64,000 bases of DNA. Source: Neofusicoccum parvum (taxonomy: Eukaryota > Ascomycota > Dothideomycetes > Botryosphaeriales > Botryosphaeriaceae). The notes under the pieces are model-generated. The model was not told the DNA's origin and searched no databases. It saw only the letters and a list, made by a program, of their open reading frames with translations. The DNA is taken from positions 558,001 through 622,000 of the forward strand of contig CP087212.1 in assembly GCA_020912385.1 (NCBI GenBank). Reading direction: 5' to 3'. Made by a program: the position numbers and the translations under genes. This document shows, piece after piece, positions 11,212 to 22,088 of the stretch. Position 1 is the first letter of the stretch. Each line of letters starts with the position of its first letter.

Positions 11212-11834
11212 ATGTTGAGATTCGCTGCAGTTAGGGACATTGCACGGAGAGGAGCCATTGATTGGTCCAATAATGGTCTATGAGTAGTACGAATTCCTGT
11301 TTTCTTGGCCTTTTAATCCATCCTTGACAATATGGACATCGGCTTGTGCTGGATGCTGTCGAAAAGCTGCCAAACGTCTCCTTTATGTACGGTTGGAGTT
11401 CAAGAAAGACCACCCAAAGCCGAGATCCGAAGGGCACATACCAGGGTTCGATGAGCTCAAGCAGTGCTTGATGGCTGTCTTTCCTAAACGCAGCAGCCGC
11501 GAGGCGGGGATTCATCTGTATAACGAACAACAGCTGCAGGCGCAAACGAAAAAAAACCTCAGCACCTTGACGTTCAGATGATCGAATCAGTACACAACGT
11601 AGCACGGGTGTAAGCAGGAGCCGAGTTTTATAACCGATGCAGAGCGGAGGCCGATTTCGCAATACGTCTACGGGGCGATCAGTGCCGAAACGTTTAGCCG
11701 GGAACAAGCTTCTGTTACAAATGCGGGGGAATCCCCTAAAACTCTTGACTTTCTTTGATACCTTATTCAAGAAAGCTTCCACTGGCCAATATCTATTTCA
11801 GGCTATCGTGTGTGCTGTCAACCAAGAACGAAGC
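11212..11834. other. intergenic region between two MFS genes
   Basis: Contains a 183-codon open frame on the minus strand (11231-11782) that lacks an ATG at its start and resembles no family, so it is not called. The stretch just before 11835 should hold the promoter of the next permease. No element recognised. Confidence 0.5.
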
Positions 11835-13206
11835 ATGTCTTCGCCGGGAAACACCCCGGATAAAGAGGCCACGTCGGCAGCAGTCGGCGAGACTGTCACT
11901 CCATCACCTCCCATCGAGATCTCTCCTTCTTCCGATCCACCCGATGGAGGGCTACTAGCGTGGTTGCAAGTTGCTGGGTCGTTTGCTCTTTACTGGAACC
12001 ACCTGTGAGTATGCTGGGCAACCCAAATTTCATCCTCACTACTAACCAACTTTTAGAGGTCTACTCAACAGTTTCGGTGTCTTTCAGACGTACTATGAGG
12101 ATCACCTACTAAAGGACTCCTCGCCATCAGCGATATCTTGGATCGGCTCAATTCAGGTTTTTTGCCTCATGTCTCTCAGTGTGTTCGTTGGACCGCTGTT
12201 CGACGCAGGATATTGCAAAGCATTAATTATCTCTGGCACCTTCCTCGTAACATGCGGCTTCATGTTGACGAGCATAGGCACGCAATTCTGGCACATACTC
12301 CTTTCGCAAGGAATCTGCATGGGTCTCGGAACATGCTGCCTCCAGATACCTTCAATTGCGGTTGTACCAAGATACTTCGTCAAGCGTAGAGCTCGTGCAA
12401 TGGCCTTCGCTACGGTAGGAAGCAGCCTTGGTGCGACAATCTACCCTCTCATGTTCCAGAACCTTCAGCCGCGGATAGGCTTCGGATGGACTGTAAGAAT
12501 TATGGGTTTCATCAGCTTCGCCATGTGCAGCTTCGCAATTGCCGTCATCCGCCCGCGCCAGACTTCTGCAACTGCAGCTCAACCGAAGAAAGGGTTTTCT
12601 CCTCGACGGTTCATCGATCCGACGGCACTCAAGGATCGCAACTTCATCATTTACACAATCGCGATCTTTTTCAGCAACATAGCTTACTTTGAACCCATCT
12701 TCTACTTACAAAGCTATGCTATGGAGCACGGAATGCAAGGTCAAAATCTGGCAAAGTATCTACTTTCGATTCTGAACGCATCCTCAATTCCCGGCCGAAT
12801 TGTTCCATCCTTTGTCGCAGACAAGATCGGCTCTCTACAGACATACATATGGATCTCAGCGCTCAGCGGCGGCAGTATTTTGTACTGGATTAGTGTCACA
12901 AACACCGCGGGGAACATTGCATTCTCCGTGCTTTATGGATTCTTTTCGGGTGGAGTAGTCTCTCTCGCTCCAGTGGTGTTGACACACATTACTTCGGATC
13001 TGAATCTTCTTGGCACACGCCTTGGTATGGTTTCGGTCTTGAAGGGCATTGGATCACTCATTGGCCCGCCTATCTCTGGAGCTCTTCTTGAGGCAACGGG
13101 GAACTACCTTGGCTTGCAACTTTTCGCAGGGCTTTCGTTGATTGTCACTGCTTTCTTCTCACTTAACTTGTATGTCTTGTTACGGCGAGAGCGGAGCAAT
13201 CGTTGA
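11835..13206 (+). CDS. MFS permease, fungal monocarboxylate transporter-like
   Basis: Two exons, 11835..12004 and 12057..13206 (52-bp intron, CTAAC branch-like site before the acceptor), encode 439 residues. The N-terminus is Ser/Pro/Thr-rich, followed by PPDGGLLAWLQVAGSFALYW and, across the intron, GLLNSFGVFQTYYEDHLL, which together are the usual opening of the fungal MCT (riboflavin/monocarboxylate) group. About 12 hydrophobic segments follow, with PRYFVKRRARAMAFATVGSS in the loop after helix 4 and SSIPGRIVPSFVADKIGSLQ after helix 7, both typical of the group. The expected role is plasma-membrane transport of a small organic acid or related metabolite; the substrate is unknown. The ATG at 11835 starts the family N-terminus; the frame is open further upstream without conservation. 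Confidence 0.88.
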
Positions 13207-13457
13207 AAATAGGCTTTTCGCATAGGGCGACCGAGCATTAGAGCATCCCCTACTGAACTTGCAACTTTTTCCTTCAGCGTCATACCCCTTGGTAATCCAA
13301 GACTTAGAAATCATAGCACACTTTTATTCCCGTGGCTGTGTCAGTAAACTCAACTCATCAACTCATCGAAGCGCTCCTCTCCGGTCATCTTTCCTGTTCT
13401 TACTACTACGCAAACTAAACGCAAGCAATCCTCATACCTCTCTCCACGACCACATTC

Positions 13458-13855
13458 ATGCACGCCTCAGTCCTTACCTCCACCCTCTTCATCAGTCTCC
13501 CCTCTTTGGCGCACTTGCCAACCCAATCATCAACAACACCCAACTCAATGCTTTCACCAGCCGTAGCAACCCCTGCACTGCCAACCTCTACGTCAACAAG
13601 GAATGAGACATCTACGTTGATAAAGACACCGGCTACCACGACGCATGTGGTAGCAGCTGCCTCGACAACATACGTGGTAGCTGCGGCGTCGTTACCGGCT
13701 GGGGGCCCTGGGGCTGCTCCCGCGACGCCGCTGGCACGAGCCACTACATGTTCAGCACGGTGCCAGGCTGCACCAAGTGGGATATAACGCAGGCGCTAAA
13801 GACTTTCACGAAGGGTGAGCAGACGATCGACTGCAACAGGGTCACGGGCGCTTGA
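13458..13855 (+). pseudogene. decayed gene for a small cysteine-rich secreted protein
   Basis: One frame begins at the ATG at 13458 with a secretion-signal-like hydrophobic stretch (MHASVLTSTLFISLPSLA). After about position 13505 the protein-like sequence continues in a different frame (LFGALANP, then SNPCTANLYVNKE), which points to a frameshift in the C/T-rich run near 13500. That second frame meets a TGA at 13604-13606. It then reads on for 83 codons with a clear secreted-domain look: ACGSSC, GSCG, WGPWGC, VPGC and DC, ending in a natural stop at 13855. Seven cysteines lie in this frame. I know no family name. It looks like a plant-associated, effector-like small secreted protein, but that is inference. 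An unusual 131-bp intron (13495-13625, weak GTCTCC donor) could rescue part of it. Confidence 0.55.
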
Positions 13856-14243
13856 GTGGGAAATACCCGTTCATGGGGTTATTTGGAGAGAAACGGAGAT
13901 GTCTGGGTTTTCGATTCGTGTACGTTTTAAGTTGTACGTGTCAAGTAACCATAAAGCTTTCTTTTTTCTTCTTTTTTTGCCAGTCATGTGTATTACAAAT
14001 TTGGGGCTCTGAAGCGCAGCCTGCAATAGGCATAGTAATCGAGCAGGCAGCGATCCCAGAGTATTTATTAAGGAACATCCTGCAGCCCACCTGTGACTAC
14101 GCCGCTTGACCACTCACACCACTTTCTAGCTATGCATCGGTCAGTTCAAGACAGGAAAACGCAGTTTGGGCCCAACCGCGTCTTGCCCTTCACCGAGCCG
14201 CGCGCGCAGGCGATTTCGAAACTATAAACAAGCTACATTCTGG
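13856..14243. other. intergenic region, no gene seen
   Basis: Lies between the decayed gene and the 3' end of the sirtuin gene. It has a T-rich run near 13965-13980. Nothing else was recognised. Confidence 0.5.
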
Positions 14244-15309
14244 TCAAGCGTCAGGCACAACACCAATCACTTCCTTTAGCACCTCAGGAACGATTTTGCT
14301 TGCATCGCCCCTGAAGAACCAATCACATTCTTTCAGGTTCGACGTCGCGCCTTCTTCCTCCGATTCCTCCATGTTGAACACGGCAACTCTGGCTCCTTGG
14401 ACTCTTGCAGAATGAATATAGCCAGCAGCAGGATACACCAGCGCTGACGTCCCAACCACCAGCATCAGGTCAACTTTCCCTTCGTCCAACCAGCTATGGA
14501 TGCGTTCGACCGATGATTGGGCCAGAGCCTCGCCAAACCAGACGATATCCGGACGAAGCAGAGATGAGCATTTAGGACAGTGCGGTAGATCCTCGACGGC
14601 GATGTCCTTGAGCGGGATCTTGGCATCGGATATATCGATATCGTCTGGAAGTTGCAGTGCTGGGACAAGAGGATCCTTGAAATTATCCTTCTCGACGTAA
14701 TCGCATTGATTGTTGGTGCACTTGATATTGAACAGGGAGCCGTGGACTGGCTGGATGTTCTCCGTTGGATGTTTAGCGCGTTGGCACAGACCTATTTACC
14801 CAGTCAGCAGCCACCCCACCATGGCGTTTCTTGGAGACATAAGCACCATCGATGTTCTGGCTAATGGCAAGATAGTTCGGCCTCTTCTTCGCCAGCTCAG
14901 CCAACGCCACATGTGCTCTATTCGGCTTTGCCTTTAGCGCGCCATGCCTCCTGTAGTTGTAAAACTGCCACACAAGCGCCGGGTCTCTGAAGAAAGCGCC
15001 AGGAGTTGCAAGTGTCATGCAGTCATACTCCCTCCAGAATCCTCCGGGCCCACGAAAGGTGGGGACACCAGAGGCCGCCGACAGGCCCGCTCCAAACAAG
15101 GCCATGATCCGATTGGACGACTTGAGGTACTCGGAAAAGGAAACATAGTCGTCCAGCGGGATGTCGACTGAGGCGGATGGCAGGGTTCCGGTGCGGACCT
15201 TGCGCTTCTGCTGCTTTGCGTAGGCTTTCCAGAGCTCGTTGGCGAATTTGGACGGCAGCTTGGGCCGCGCAGGGGCGGAGGGCTGCTGCGTTGGCTCGGG
15301 CGTCTCCAT
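14244..15309 (-). CDS. NAD+-dependent protein deacylase, SIRT5 type (class III sirtuin)
   Basis: Two exons, complement of 14244..14791 and 14847..15309, encode 336 residues. Motifs in order: GAGLSAASGVPTFRG (residues 73-87), FYNYRR with Tyr117 and Arg120, QNIDG at the exon junction, the catalytic-His loop VHGSLF, zinc cysteines (C-x4-C and later C-x2-C) and LLRPDIVWFGE, then VVGTSALVYPAAGYI. In human SIRT5 the Tyr-x-x-Arg pair binds the carboxylate of succinyl- or malonyl-lysine, so this protein probably removes acidic acyl groups, consuming NAD+. The zinc pairs are spaced in reverse order to human SIRT5 (C-x2-C then C-x4-C), as I recall it. The first 45 residues are Pro/Lys/Gln-rich with some basic character; a mitochondrial signal is not obvious. 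It is divergent from the P450 at 16018. Confidence 0.92.
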
Positions 15310-16017
15310 GGCCGCACGAACGTCGAGTATTGAGGTGAGGAGGAGAAGAGTACAGCAGCGTTGCGGCTCTTTTCAGCGAACAGCCGTGGTGAGCCAGGCA
15401 ACAATGGCTGCGCCACAAACAGGTGCCTGCCACTCCGTTGTCACATCGCAGACTAGGCTCATGACTGCGTCGAAAGAACCTTGGCTCTGGAACACGACCC
15501 ACTGTGCTGGTAGAAAGCTTGAGGGCAGCACTTTGTCTGGCGCCGCAAGGGACTCGAGTCGTCCGCACCGCTCGAAGCGCAGTGGGGCAGAATTAGCGCA
15601 CAAGGTCGACCCTTAATTTCTCCGCACTGGGACTGACGGCCGCCGGAACAGGCAGCACTGCCGCTCAAGCCCGTCCGCGCCGTATCGCACGCACAAATCT
15701 GAGAGCTGCTCCTGTGCCACCAACAAACCCTCCCACTTCTCCGCTGCAAGCCTGTCATCCGCAGGACGCCACTCGCCCTCAAGATGCGAGGGATTGGCAA
15801 CACCCCCTGAGACGGAGCTTCCATGACGCGGGAAGTACCATTGTGTCCGATAGCACGGCCGGCCAATAATGCGCCCTGAATTAACACTCCCCAGAATGCG
15901 AATGCGAGCAACACCCGTGCGCGCGCCGTAAGCATATATACGCCATGTCGCCTGGGCGCTCTCCCTGCCTTCGCATCGCCTTTTGACGCTGTCAACCAGG
16001 CCGACCAGTCCCGCAAA
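15310..16017. promoter_or_regulatory. divergent region between sirtuin and P450 genes
   Basis: 708 bp between outward start codons. It includes the TATA element listed separately at 15935. A 185-codon minus-strand frame (15459-16016) has no family resemblance and is not called. Confidence 0.45.
15935..15940 (+). promoter_or_regulatory. probable TATA box of the P450 at 16018
   Basis: GCATATATACGCC context in a GC-rich stretch, about 80 bp before the ATG. Spacing fits a fungal TATA promoter. Confidence 0.5.
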
Positions 16018-17731
16018 ATGGTTTCAAGCGTCCTGGTGGTTTCTCTGCTGGCGGCAGCCGTGGTCTACGTTGTGGCCCTGTGGCGACGCCGTCGAGCTGC
16101 TTTCAAAGGCTTGGTACGTGCCACTCAACAGGCTGCGTCGCATTGGATGCTCACAAACATCACCTAGCCGCAACCCCCCGGCCATGACCTAATCTTCGGA
16201 CATGCTAAGGTCATCAAAGAATTGGCCGATGAGCTGCCACCCGGTCTTCACCCGGCGACGTACGGTTATCTGATGATGAAGAAGTACAACCTGCCGAAAG
16301 CATTCTATATCGACCTGTGGCCCTTTTCGCATCCATGGCTCGTGGTCAACGACACCGAACTCGCGGAGCAAATGACAACGCGGCCGTCCATGCAGAAGTT
16401 TGGCCCTCTGAAGGGCATGCTGAAACCCTTCGCCGGCACCCGGAACCTGGTGATCATGGAAGGCGAGGAGTGGAAGAGGTGGCGTGGAATATTCAACTCG
16501 GGCTTCTCTGCCGCCAACCTGGCCAAGCATGTTCCGGCAATTGTCAATGAGACCGAAAAGCTGAACGACTTCTTGTCCACCAAAGCCGCTTCGGGGGAGA
16601 TCTTCGAGATGGAACCGAAGGCCGTGGATCTCACTGTAGAGATTATCGGACACGTCATTCTGTAAGCTTCATTGACGTGTGGAAACAACGTGTGCTGACC
16701 CAATCCGCAGCGGGAGCGCCTTTACGGTGCAATCAGAAGGCAAAAGCTACAAGGAAGGGCTCCGCGACCAGATCTACTGGTCGTCCCTTGGCTCCTCCCC
16801 AGGCTTTGGAGCGCTGAGACAGCTCGATCCCTACCGCTGGGCCAGGATGGAGTGGAACGAAGCCAAGATGAACCGCGCGATCCGGCACATCATCAACCAA
16901 CGCTGGGCGCAGCGGCAGCAGGGCAGCACGACCAACGGCAAAGCCTACTACGCCATCGACCTCGCGCTCGACGCCTACGCCGCCGACAAGAAGGCGCAGG
17001 GCCAGGTCGCCGCCACCATCGACGAGGACTACATGACCATCCTGCAGGACCAGATGAAGATCTTCGTCTTCGCCGGCCACGACACCAGCAGCGGCACCAT
17101 CTGCTACGTCCTGTGGAACCTGCACAAGCACCCAGACTGGCTCGCCCGCGTGCGCGCCGAGCACGACCGCGTCCTGGGGCCCGACCCATCCGCCGCGGCG
17201 GCCGCCATCTCGGCGCGCCCCAACATCGTCAGCGAGCTGCCCATCACGAACGCCATCGTCAAGGAGACGCTCCGCGTCTTCCCGCCGGCGAGCACCATCC
17301 GCGGCAGCGAGGAGGCGTACCCGATCGTGGACCCGGACACGGGCGAGACGTTCGAGACCAAGGGGTACATGGTGTGGGCGCCGTCGTTCGGCATCATGCG
17401 CGACGAGCGCTACTTCCCCGATCCGCACGAGTTCCGGCCCGACCGCTTCCTGCGGGACAGGCCGGGCGACTTGGAGGCCGAGAGGCAGCATCCGCACGCG
17501 TGGCGCCCGTTCGAGGTGGGCCCGAGGAACTGCATCGGGCAGGAGCTGGCGATGCTGGAGGTCAAGATCGCGATGGCGTTGATGCTGAGGAGGTTCGATT
17601 TCGTGCCGAGCTACGGCGGGAGCGTGGACAAGAAGTTTGATTTTGTCGGTGGGCTGGCGTATCCGGTGCTGTTTGGGACCGCGAAGCCGAACCAGGGGAT
17701 GCCGATTAGGGTGGTGGAGAGGAAGACGTAG
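16018..17731 (+). CDS. cytochrome P450 monooxygenase (stcS/CYP59-like)
   Basis: Three exons, 16018..16113, 16168..16661 and 16711..17731, encode 536 residues. The N-terminus is a single membrane anchor (VLVVSLLAAAVVYVVALW) followed by RRRR, which places the enzyme on the ER facing the cytosol. P450 marks: the C-helix WKRWRGIFNSGFS, the I-helix AGHDTSSGT, the ExxR helix KETLRVFPP, FRPDRFL, and the heme loop FEVGPRNCIGQE with Cys471 as the iron ligand. The pattern GIFNSGFSAANL with AGHDTSS resembles the fungal group named after sterigmatocystin StcS (CYP59), but many such genes are unrelated to sterigmatocystin. No partner pathway genes of that toxin are here. Substrate unknown. All catalytic residues are present, so it should be functional. 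Confidence 0.9.
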
Positions 17732-18348
17732 GCTTCTGCATGGGTTCTATGCGCGTTCTTGAATACAAGCAGATGGATCAACTGCTAGAGCCGCCCCATG
17801 AGTCGGGCGTCCGAAGGAGACAAAGGTCCGCTGCGAGAATCGGAGGCTGGGTCAGCGCCCGATGAAGAAATGATGGCCCTACAATCGTCCATCCGTTGAA
17901 AATTGGAATCACAGTAGGCTTCCACTATGCTTCGGGCCAGTCGTTTTGGTACGCTACCGGGCCCGGATAGGGATGTCGCAGTACTAGATTGACAGTAAAT
18001 ATTGACAAGGCCGAAAGATGAGAGAGTAATGTAGTATCTGTACGTTTGTCTTCAGCTTAGCGAAGAGCCAGGTCGCAAGAGATACAGACATACCTGTGAA
18101 TGCGTAGAGAGCCGCTGCAAGCTCATCCACGATCGCCAAATGGTGGAGTGAGACGCACAATGCAAGGGCTGGGATGAAGACACCGCTAAGCGCCGGCAAC
18201 GACTTCTGGGGCTGGCCCCCGCCTGCCGCGCCAACACAGCTCGACAGCTCCGCCAGCTACGCCGCGTCGATCACCTCACGCGATTTCGGAGCTTCATCCA
18301 CCACATAAGGGCGTTGCTCTGCTGCATTATGCCCAGCAACCCGTCGCA
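17732..18348. other. intergenic region, no gene seen
   Basis: Spacer between two plus-strand genes; it should hold the P450 3' UTR and the promoter of the next gene. Short minus-strand frames here have no conserved look. Confidence 0.5.
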
Positions 18349-19134
18349 ATGCCGCTCCCACGCGCTCTCATCATTACTTCGCTGATCACCGTTCCGCCGG
18401 CGTACTACGTGTACACCACCATCAACCAGCTCGAAGCAAAGTACCCGCGCTTGCATTCCGAAGCTGCGTCGACCGTCGCGCTGAGGACTCCCTCATTCCC
18501 GGTGACGCACCATACTCCGCATGTTGACGTCTACGGAGGAACAGTGCCAGTCAAGGTCTTGCAGGAACAGCATGGCCCTGATGGCCGGAAGCTGAGCCTG
18601 GAAGAAGCGTGGGCCAAGGTGTTCATGCAGTCGCCCATACTTCGCCTAGAAGGCCGCTTGTTCGGAGGCTTTTCGAGCAGCCCAGGCGACATCGGTGACC
18701 ATGGCTTCCACGCGAAGCAGAAGCTACTGAACGGAGGCCTCGAAGTCGTTCGTCCGCCTACGGAGCCATCAGCGCTCTTCCTCCGCTCGCTTTCCCAGCC
18801 GACCCCGCTCCTTGTGAAATGGACCTTTCCGGTGCAGGCTGTCGCCTTCGTCCGCAAGGCAGCCATCGACTGGGGCTATCCGTGGCGATTCATGAGCGGG
18901 GGCAGACACGAGTTCAGCGTGGGACAGGCGAACCGTAATGGCATGGTCGAAGTCAGGTTCGGCACCGCACACGATTACGAGTACATCAAGGACGAAGGGA
19001 ACAACCAGAAGACGATTCCACAATGGACCGCGAGACTTCACAGAGCCTACGCCATGTGGTTGCTGGACGAAAGGATCGAAGCCTTGAAGAAGGCCGCGGC
19101 CGATGCGGAACCGCAGGACAGCAAGAGCAGCTAG
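18349..19134 (+). CDS. conserved-looking protein of unknown function, one N-terminal TM segment
   Basis: Single exon, 261 residues. Residues 6-25 (ALIITSLITVPPAYYVYTTI) form one hydrophobic segment, probably a membrane anchor with a short N-terminal tail. The soluble remainder has a balanced composition, conserved-looking aromatic motifs (WAKVFMQSPILRLEGRLFG, WTFPVQAVAFVRKAAIDWGY, WRFMSGGRHEFSVG) and no low complexity until a Lys/Ala-rich end. Codon use matches neighbouring real genes and no other frame across the region is as long. I do not recognise the family. It lies between a P450 and a Baeyer-Villiger-type monooxygenase on the same strand, so a role beside these enzymes is possible but not shown. 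Confidence 0.75.
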   Translation: MPLPRALIITSLITVPPAYYVYTTINQLEAKYPRLHSEAASTVALRTPSFPVTHHTPHVDVYGGTVPVKVLQEQHGPDGRKLSLEEAWAKVFMQSPILRLEGRLFGGFSSSPGDIGDHGFHAKQKLLNGGLEVVRPPTEPSALFLRSLSQPTPLLVKWTFPVQAVAFVRKAAIDWGYPWRFMSGGRHEFSVGQANRNGMVEVRFGTAHDYEYIKDEGNNQKTIPQWTARLHRAYAMWLLDERIEALKKAAADAEPQDSKSS

Positions 19135-20277
19135 ACCAGCTAGAGCGACAAGGCTGCAGAGACGCCATGAGCCCTGCAGAAGCTATCCCCGGATCCGCCG
19201 TCAAACGGTCAGCTATTTCTGAGCTGCTTCCCGGGCGCGTTCCGGCCGTTCCTGAAGAGCATGGATTCCTGGACCACGGATGCTTGGATGACACTGGAAA
19301 CTCCAAGTCAATACTTCCCGGACAGCTGGCTGTTGTACTATCCAAAGCTTTCATTTGCCTCATATCTTAAGTGGAACTAGCACGTGATCGGCTCCGTCTT
19401 ACTCCTCACAGACTGCGGAGCCGAGCAATTTATGGTTTTCTACATCAGACCATCTGCCGGCGTCATGTTCTCAACACTGACTCGTGCCCACCCCGCAGCC
19501 ACGGCCTGGGGCCCCGCACTGCTAGCTACCGTGCCACTCTACTAGGCGCTTTGCAGTTAGAGTAGGTTATCCGAAGTATACATCGCCCTTTTCACTTCAA
19601 GTATCTGCTTTTTCTAGCTCCACAATGTGATGCGCACGAGGGACACGTCAACTCTTCCGAGCACACTGGCCCCCCGGTTTCTCGATCATGCATGCAAGTA
19701 ACGTCACCGAGATGCTTGTGATGCAGTCCTCGTGTTTCCGGGCGGAGTATGGACCCACCCACCACCACCTGAGTTATCGTGCGGCTACTGCACCGCAATC
19801 TTTCCTCCCGCAGGTGCAGCGGGAAGAACGGAACTGCCTAAACCATCCGCCACCGGATAGCGAGCTTACAGGCCCAATGCAGCATGTACAACACCCGTAT
19901 TGGTGGAGATAACCAACCAACCTCGGGCAAAGCTTACTAAAAGTCATAGACTTTCCCTGATCTGTGCCTAAACCGGTATGCGGGACAGGGTGACCGATGA
20001 CGACCCAGCATCTGCCCTGATCCCTGCACCCGTATCTGAGCATAGCCGGGATGTGAGGGGAACTTATGTGGTGGATCTCACGTCTTGGGCAACCTGAGGG
20101 AGGGGCACTTTCCTTCCGACCGCCACAGGTCGTACCTTTATCTACCTGCGCTGTCGCTGTCTTCTCGTCACAAGTCAGCCTCTCCAGTCATCTCTTCCGT
20201 CGCATCCGCCACTGCTTTCTCACACTGAACATTCCCTGCAAACTGTTATTTTCCTCAAGCTACGTTCAACATCAACC
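19135..20277. other. 1.1-kb intergenic region, no gene seen
   Basis: No frame with protein-like composition was found. The last 200 bp before 20278 are pyrimidine-rich, as is usual for a fungal promoter and leader. Confidence 0.5.
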
Positions 20278-22088
20278 ATGGGATCAATTCAGACCGAACC
20301 TGAAGGCACTCGCGAAGTCGATGTGCTCATAATAGGAGCAGGTTTTGCCTCGTTCAATTTGTTAAACAGGTACGTCTGCCATGTAGCCTCTCGTGCACAT
20401 CCCTGCTGAGGCTCTGTAGACTGCGCAAGCAAGGCCTGTCTGTCAAAGTCTTCGAGAAGGGATCCGGCAGCGGAGGCATCTGGCATTGGAACCAGTACCC
20501 CGGCGCACGAGTGGACAGCGACAGCCCAATCTACCAGCTTTTCGACAGCGAACTTTACAAAGACTTCACCTTCAAAGAAAGATACTCAGACTGGAGAGAG
20601 CTCAAGAGGTACTTCCAGTACGTGGAGAAGAAATGGGATCTCCTGAAGGACATCGAATACAACAAATGTGTCGACGGCGCCCGATTTGATGATTCCAAGA
20701 ACAAGTGGCTGGTGGAATGTACGGACGGCACGCAGATCCAGTGTCGTTGGTTGATCGCCGCCATCGGCTTCGCAGCAAAGAAGTACGTCCCAAAGATCAA
20801 AGGCCTGGGTGATTTCCAGGGAGAGCTATACCACACCGCAGTCTGGCCGCAGTGGGGCGTCAACCTGAAGAACAAGCGCATCGCGGTCATCGGCACCGGT
20901 GCCAGTGGCATCCAAACCATCCAAGAAGCCGGCCCACAAGCCTCGCAGCTGACCGTCTACCAACGCACTCCCAACTACTGCCTCCCCATGAACCAACACC
21001 CGCTCGACCCAGCCGAAGAAGCCAAGAAGAAAGCCGCCGGTGAATACGACGCCGCGTTCAAGAAGTGCTACGAGACCTTCGCGGGCTTCACCTACGAATT
21101 CGCCGACCGCGACACCCTCTCTGACACGCCCTCGCAGCGCGCCGCCTTCTACCACAACCTCCTGAACGAAAAAGGCGGCTTCCACTTCTGGCTCGGCACC
21201 TACCGCGACATGCTCTTCTCCTCAGCCGCCAACGACGAAGCCTACAACTTCTGGCGGCAGTCCGTCCTCGCGCGGGTCCCAGACCCGCGCAAAGCGGCAC
21301 TCCTCGCGCCGGCGCAGAAGCCGCACCCGTGGGGCACGAAGCGGCCGTCGCTAGAGCAAAACTTCTACGAGGTGATGTCGCTGCCGTCGGTCGACCTGGT
21401 CGACCTGCACACCAACCCCATCGCCGAGATCACCGAGACGGGGATCCGGTCCGCGGACGGCACGCACCGGGCGTTCGACATGATCGTGCTGGCGACGGGC
21501 TTCGACGCGGTGACGGGGTCGCTGGCGCAGCTGGACGTGCGCGGCCCGGCCGGCGGCAGCGTCGCCCAGCACTGGGCCCCCGGCCTGCGCTCCGCCATGG
21601 GCATCGCCCTGCACGGCTTCCCCAACCTGTTCTTCACCTACGGCCCGCAGGCCCCGACCGCTTTTAGTAATGGCCCCACCTGCACCGCCGTGCAGTGCGA
21701 GTGGATCGACAAGGCGCTGCGCTTGTGCGCGCAGGGCGGCGTCGAGCGGCTGGAGGCGACCGCGGAGGCGGAGGAGGAGTGGGGCGCCCGCGTGCGCGAG
21801 AAGTGGGAGAACAGCCTGTTTCCGCTGGCGAAGAGCTGGTACCAGGGCGCGAACATCCCGGGGAGGAGGGTCGAGCCGCTGAATTGGTGAGTCTCTTGGT
21901 TTCCGTTGCGCACCCCCTCCTTTTGGTCGTTGGGTAGGGCTTCTTCTTTGCTGACCGCGAGTGTTCGTGCTAGGGCGGGCGGCATGCCGGCGTACATAAA
22001 GGCGTTGGACGAGAGCTTGGAGAACGGGATGCAGGGCTGGAAGACGGCTTCGAGAGCTGAGAAGGTTTCGTCTGTGAAGTCGGGTTGA
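20278..22088 (+). CDS. FAD-dependent Baeyer-Villiger-type monooxygenase
   Basis: Three exons, 20278..20369, 20420..21886 and 21974..22088, encode 557 residues. Intron 1 (50 bp) lies just after the FAD-binding VDVLIIGAGFASFN; splicing restores LLNRLRKQGLSVKVFEKG. Next come GGIWHWNQYPGARVDSD, the fingerprint FQGELYHTAVWP (residues 163-174, matching FxGxxxHxxxWP), and the second Rossmann motif RIAVIGTGASGIQ for NADPH. LATGFDAVTG and the C-terminal SWYQGANIPGR are also typical. Such enzymes insert one oxygen next to a ketone using NADPH and O2; cyclohexanone- and phenylacetone-type enzymes are the model. In the first FAD motif the usual GxGxxG ends in GAGFAS, a small departure. No signal peptide; cytosolic. 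Substrate unknown. Confidence 0.92.

Noticed and set aside
11231..11782. 183-codon minus-strand frame between the two MFS genes
   Set aside because: It begins at a non-ATG codon, shows no domain or signal, and overlaps the promoter of the next permease.
14244..22088. The stcS-like P450 with nearby oxygenases as a mycotoxin cluster
   Set aside because: No polyketide or fatty-acid synthase, regulator or other pathway gene is present; the name reflects sequence group only.
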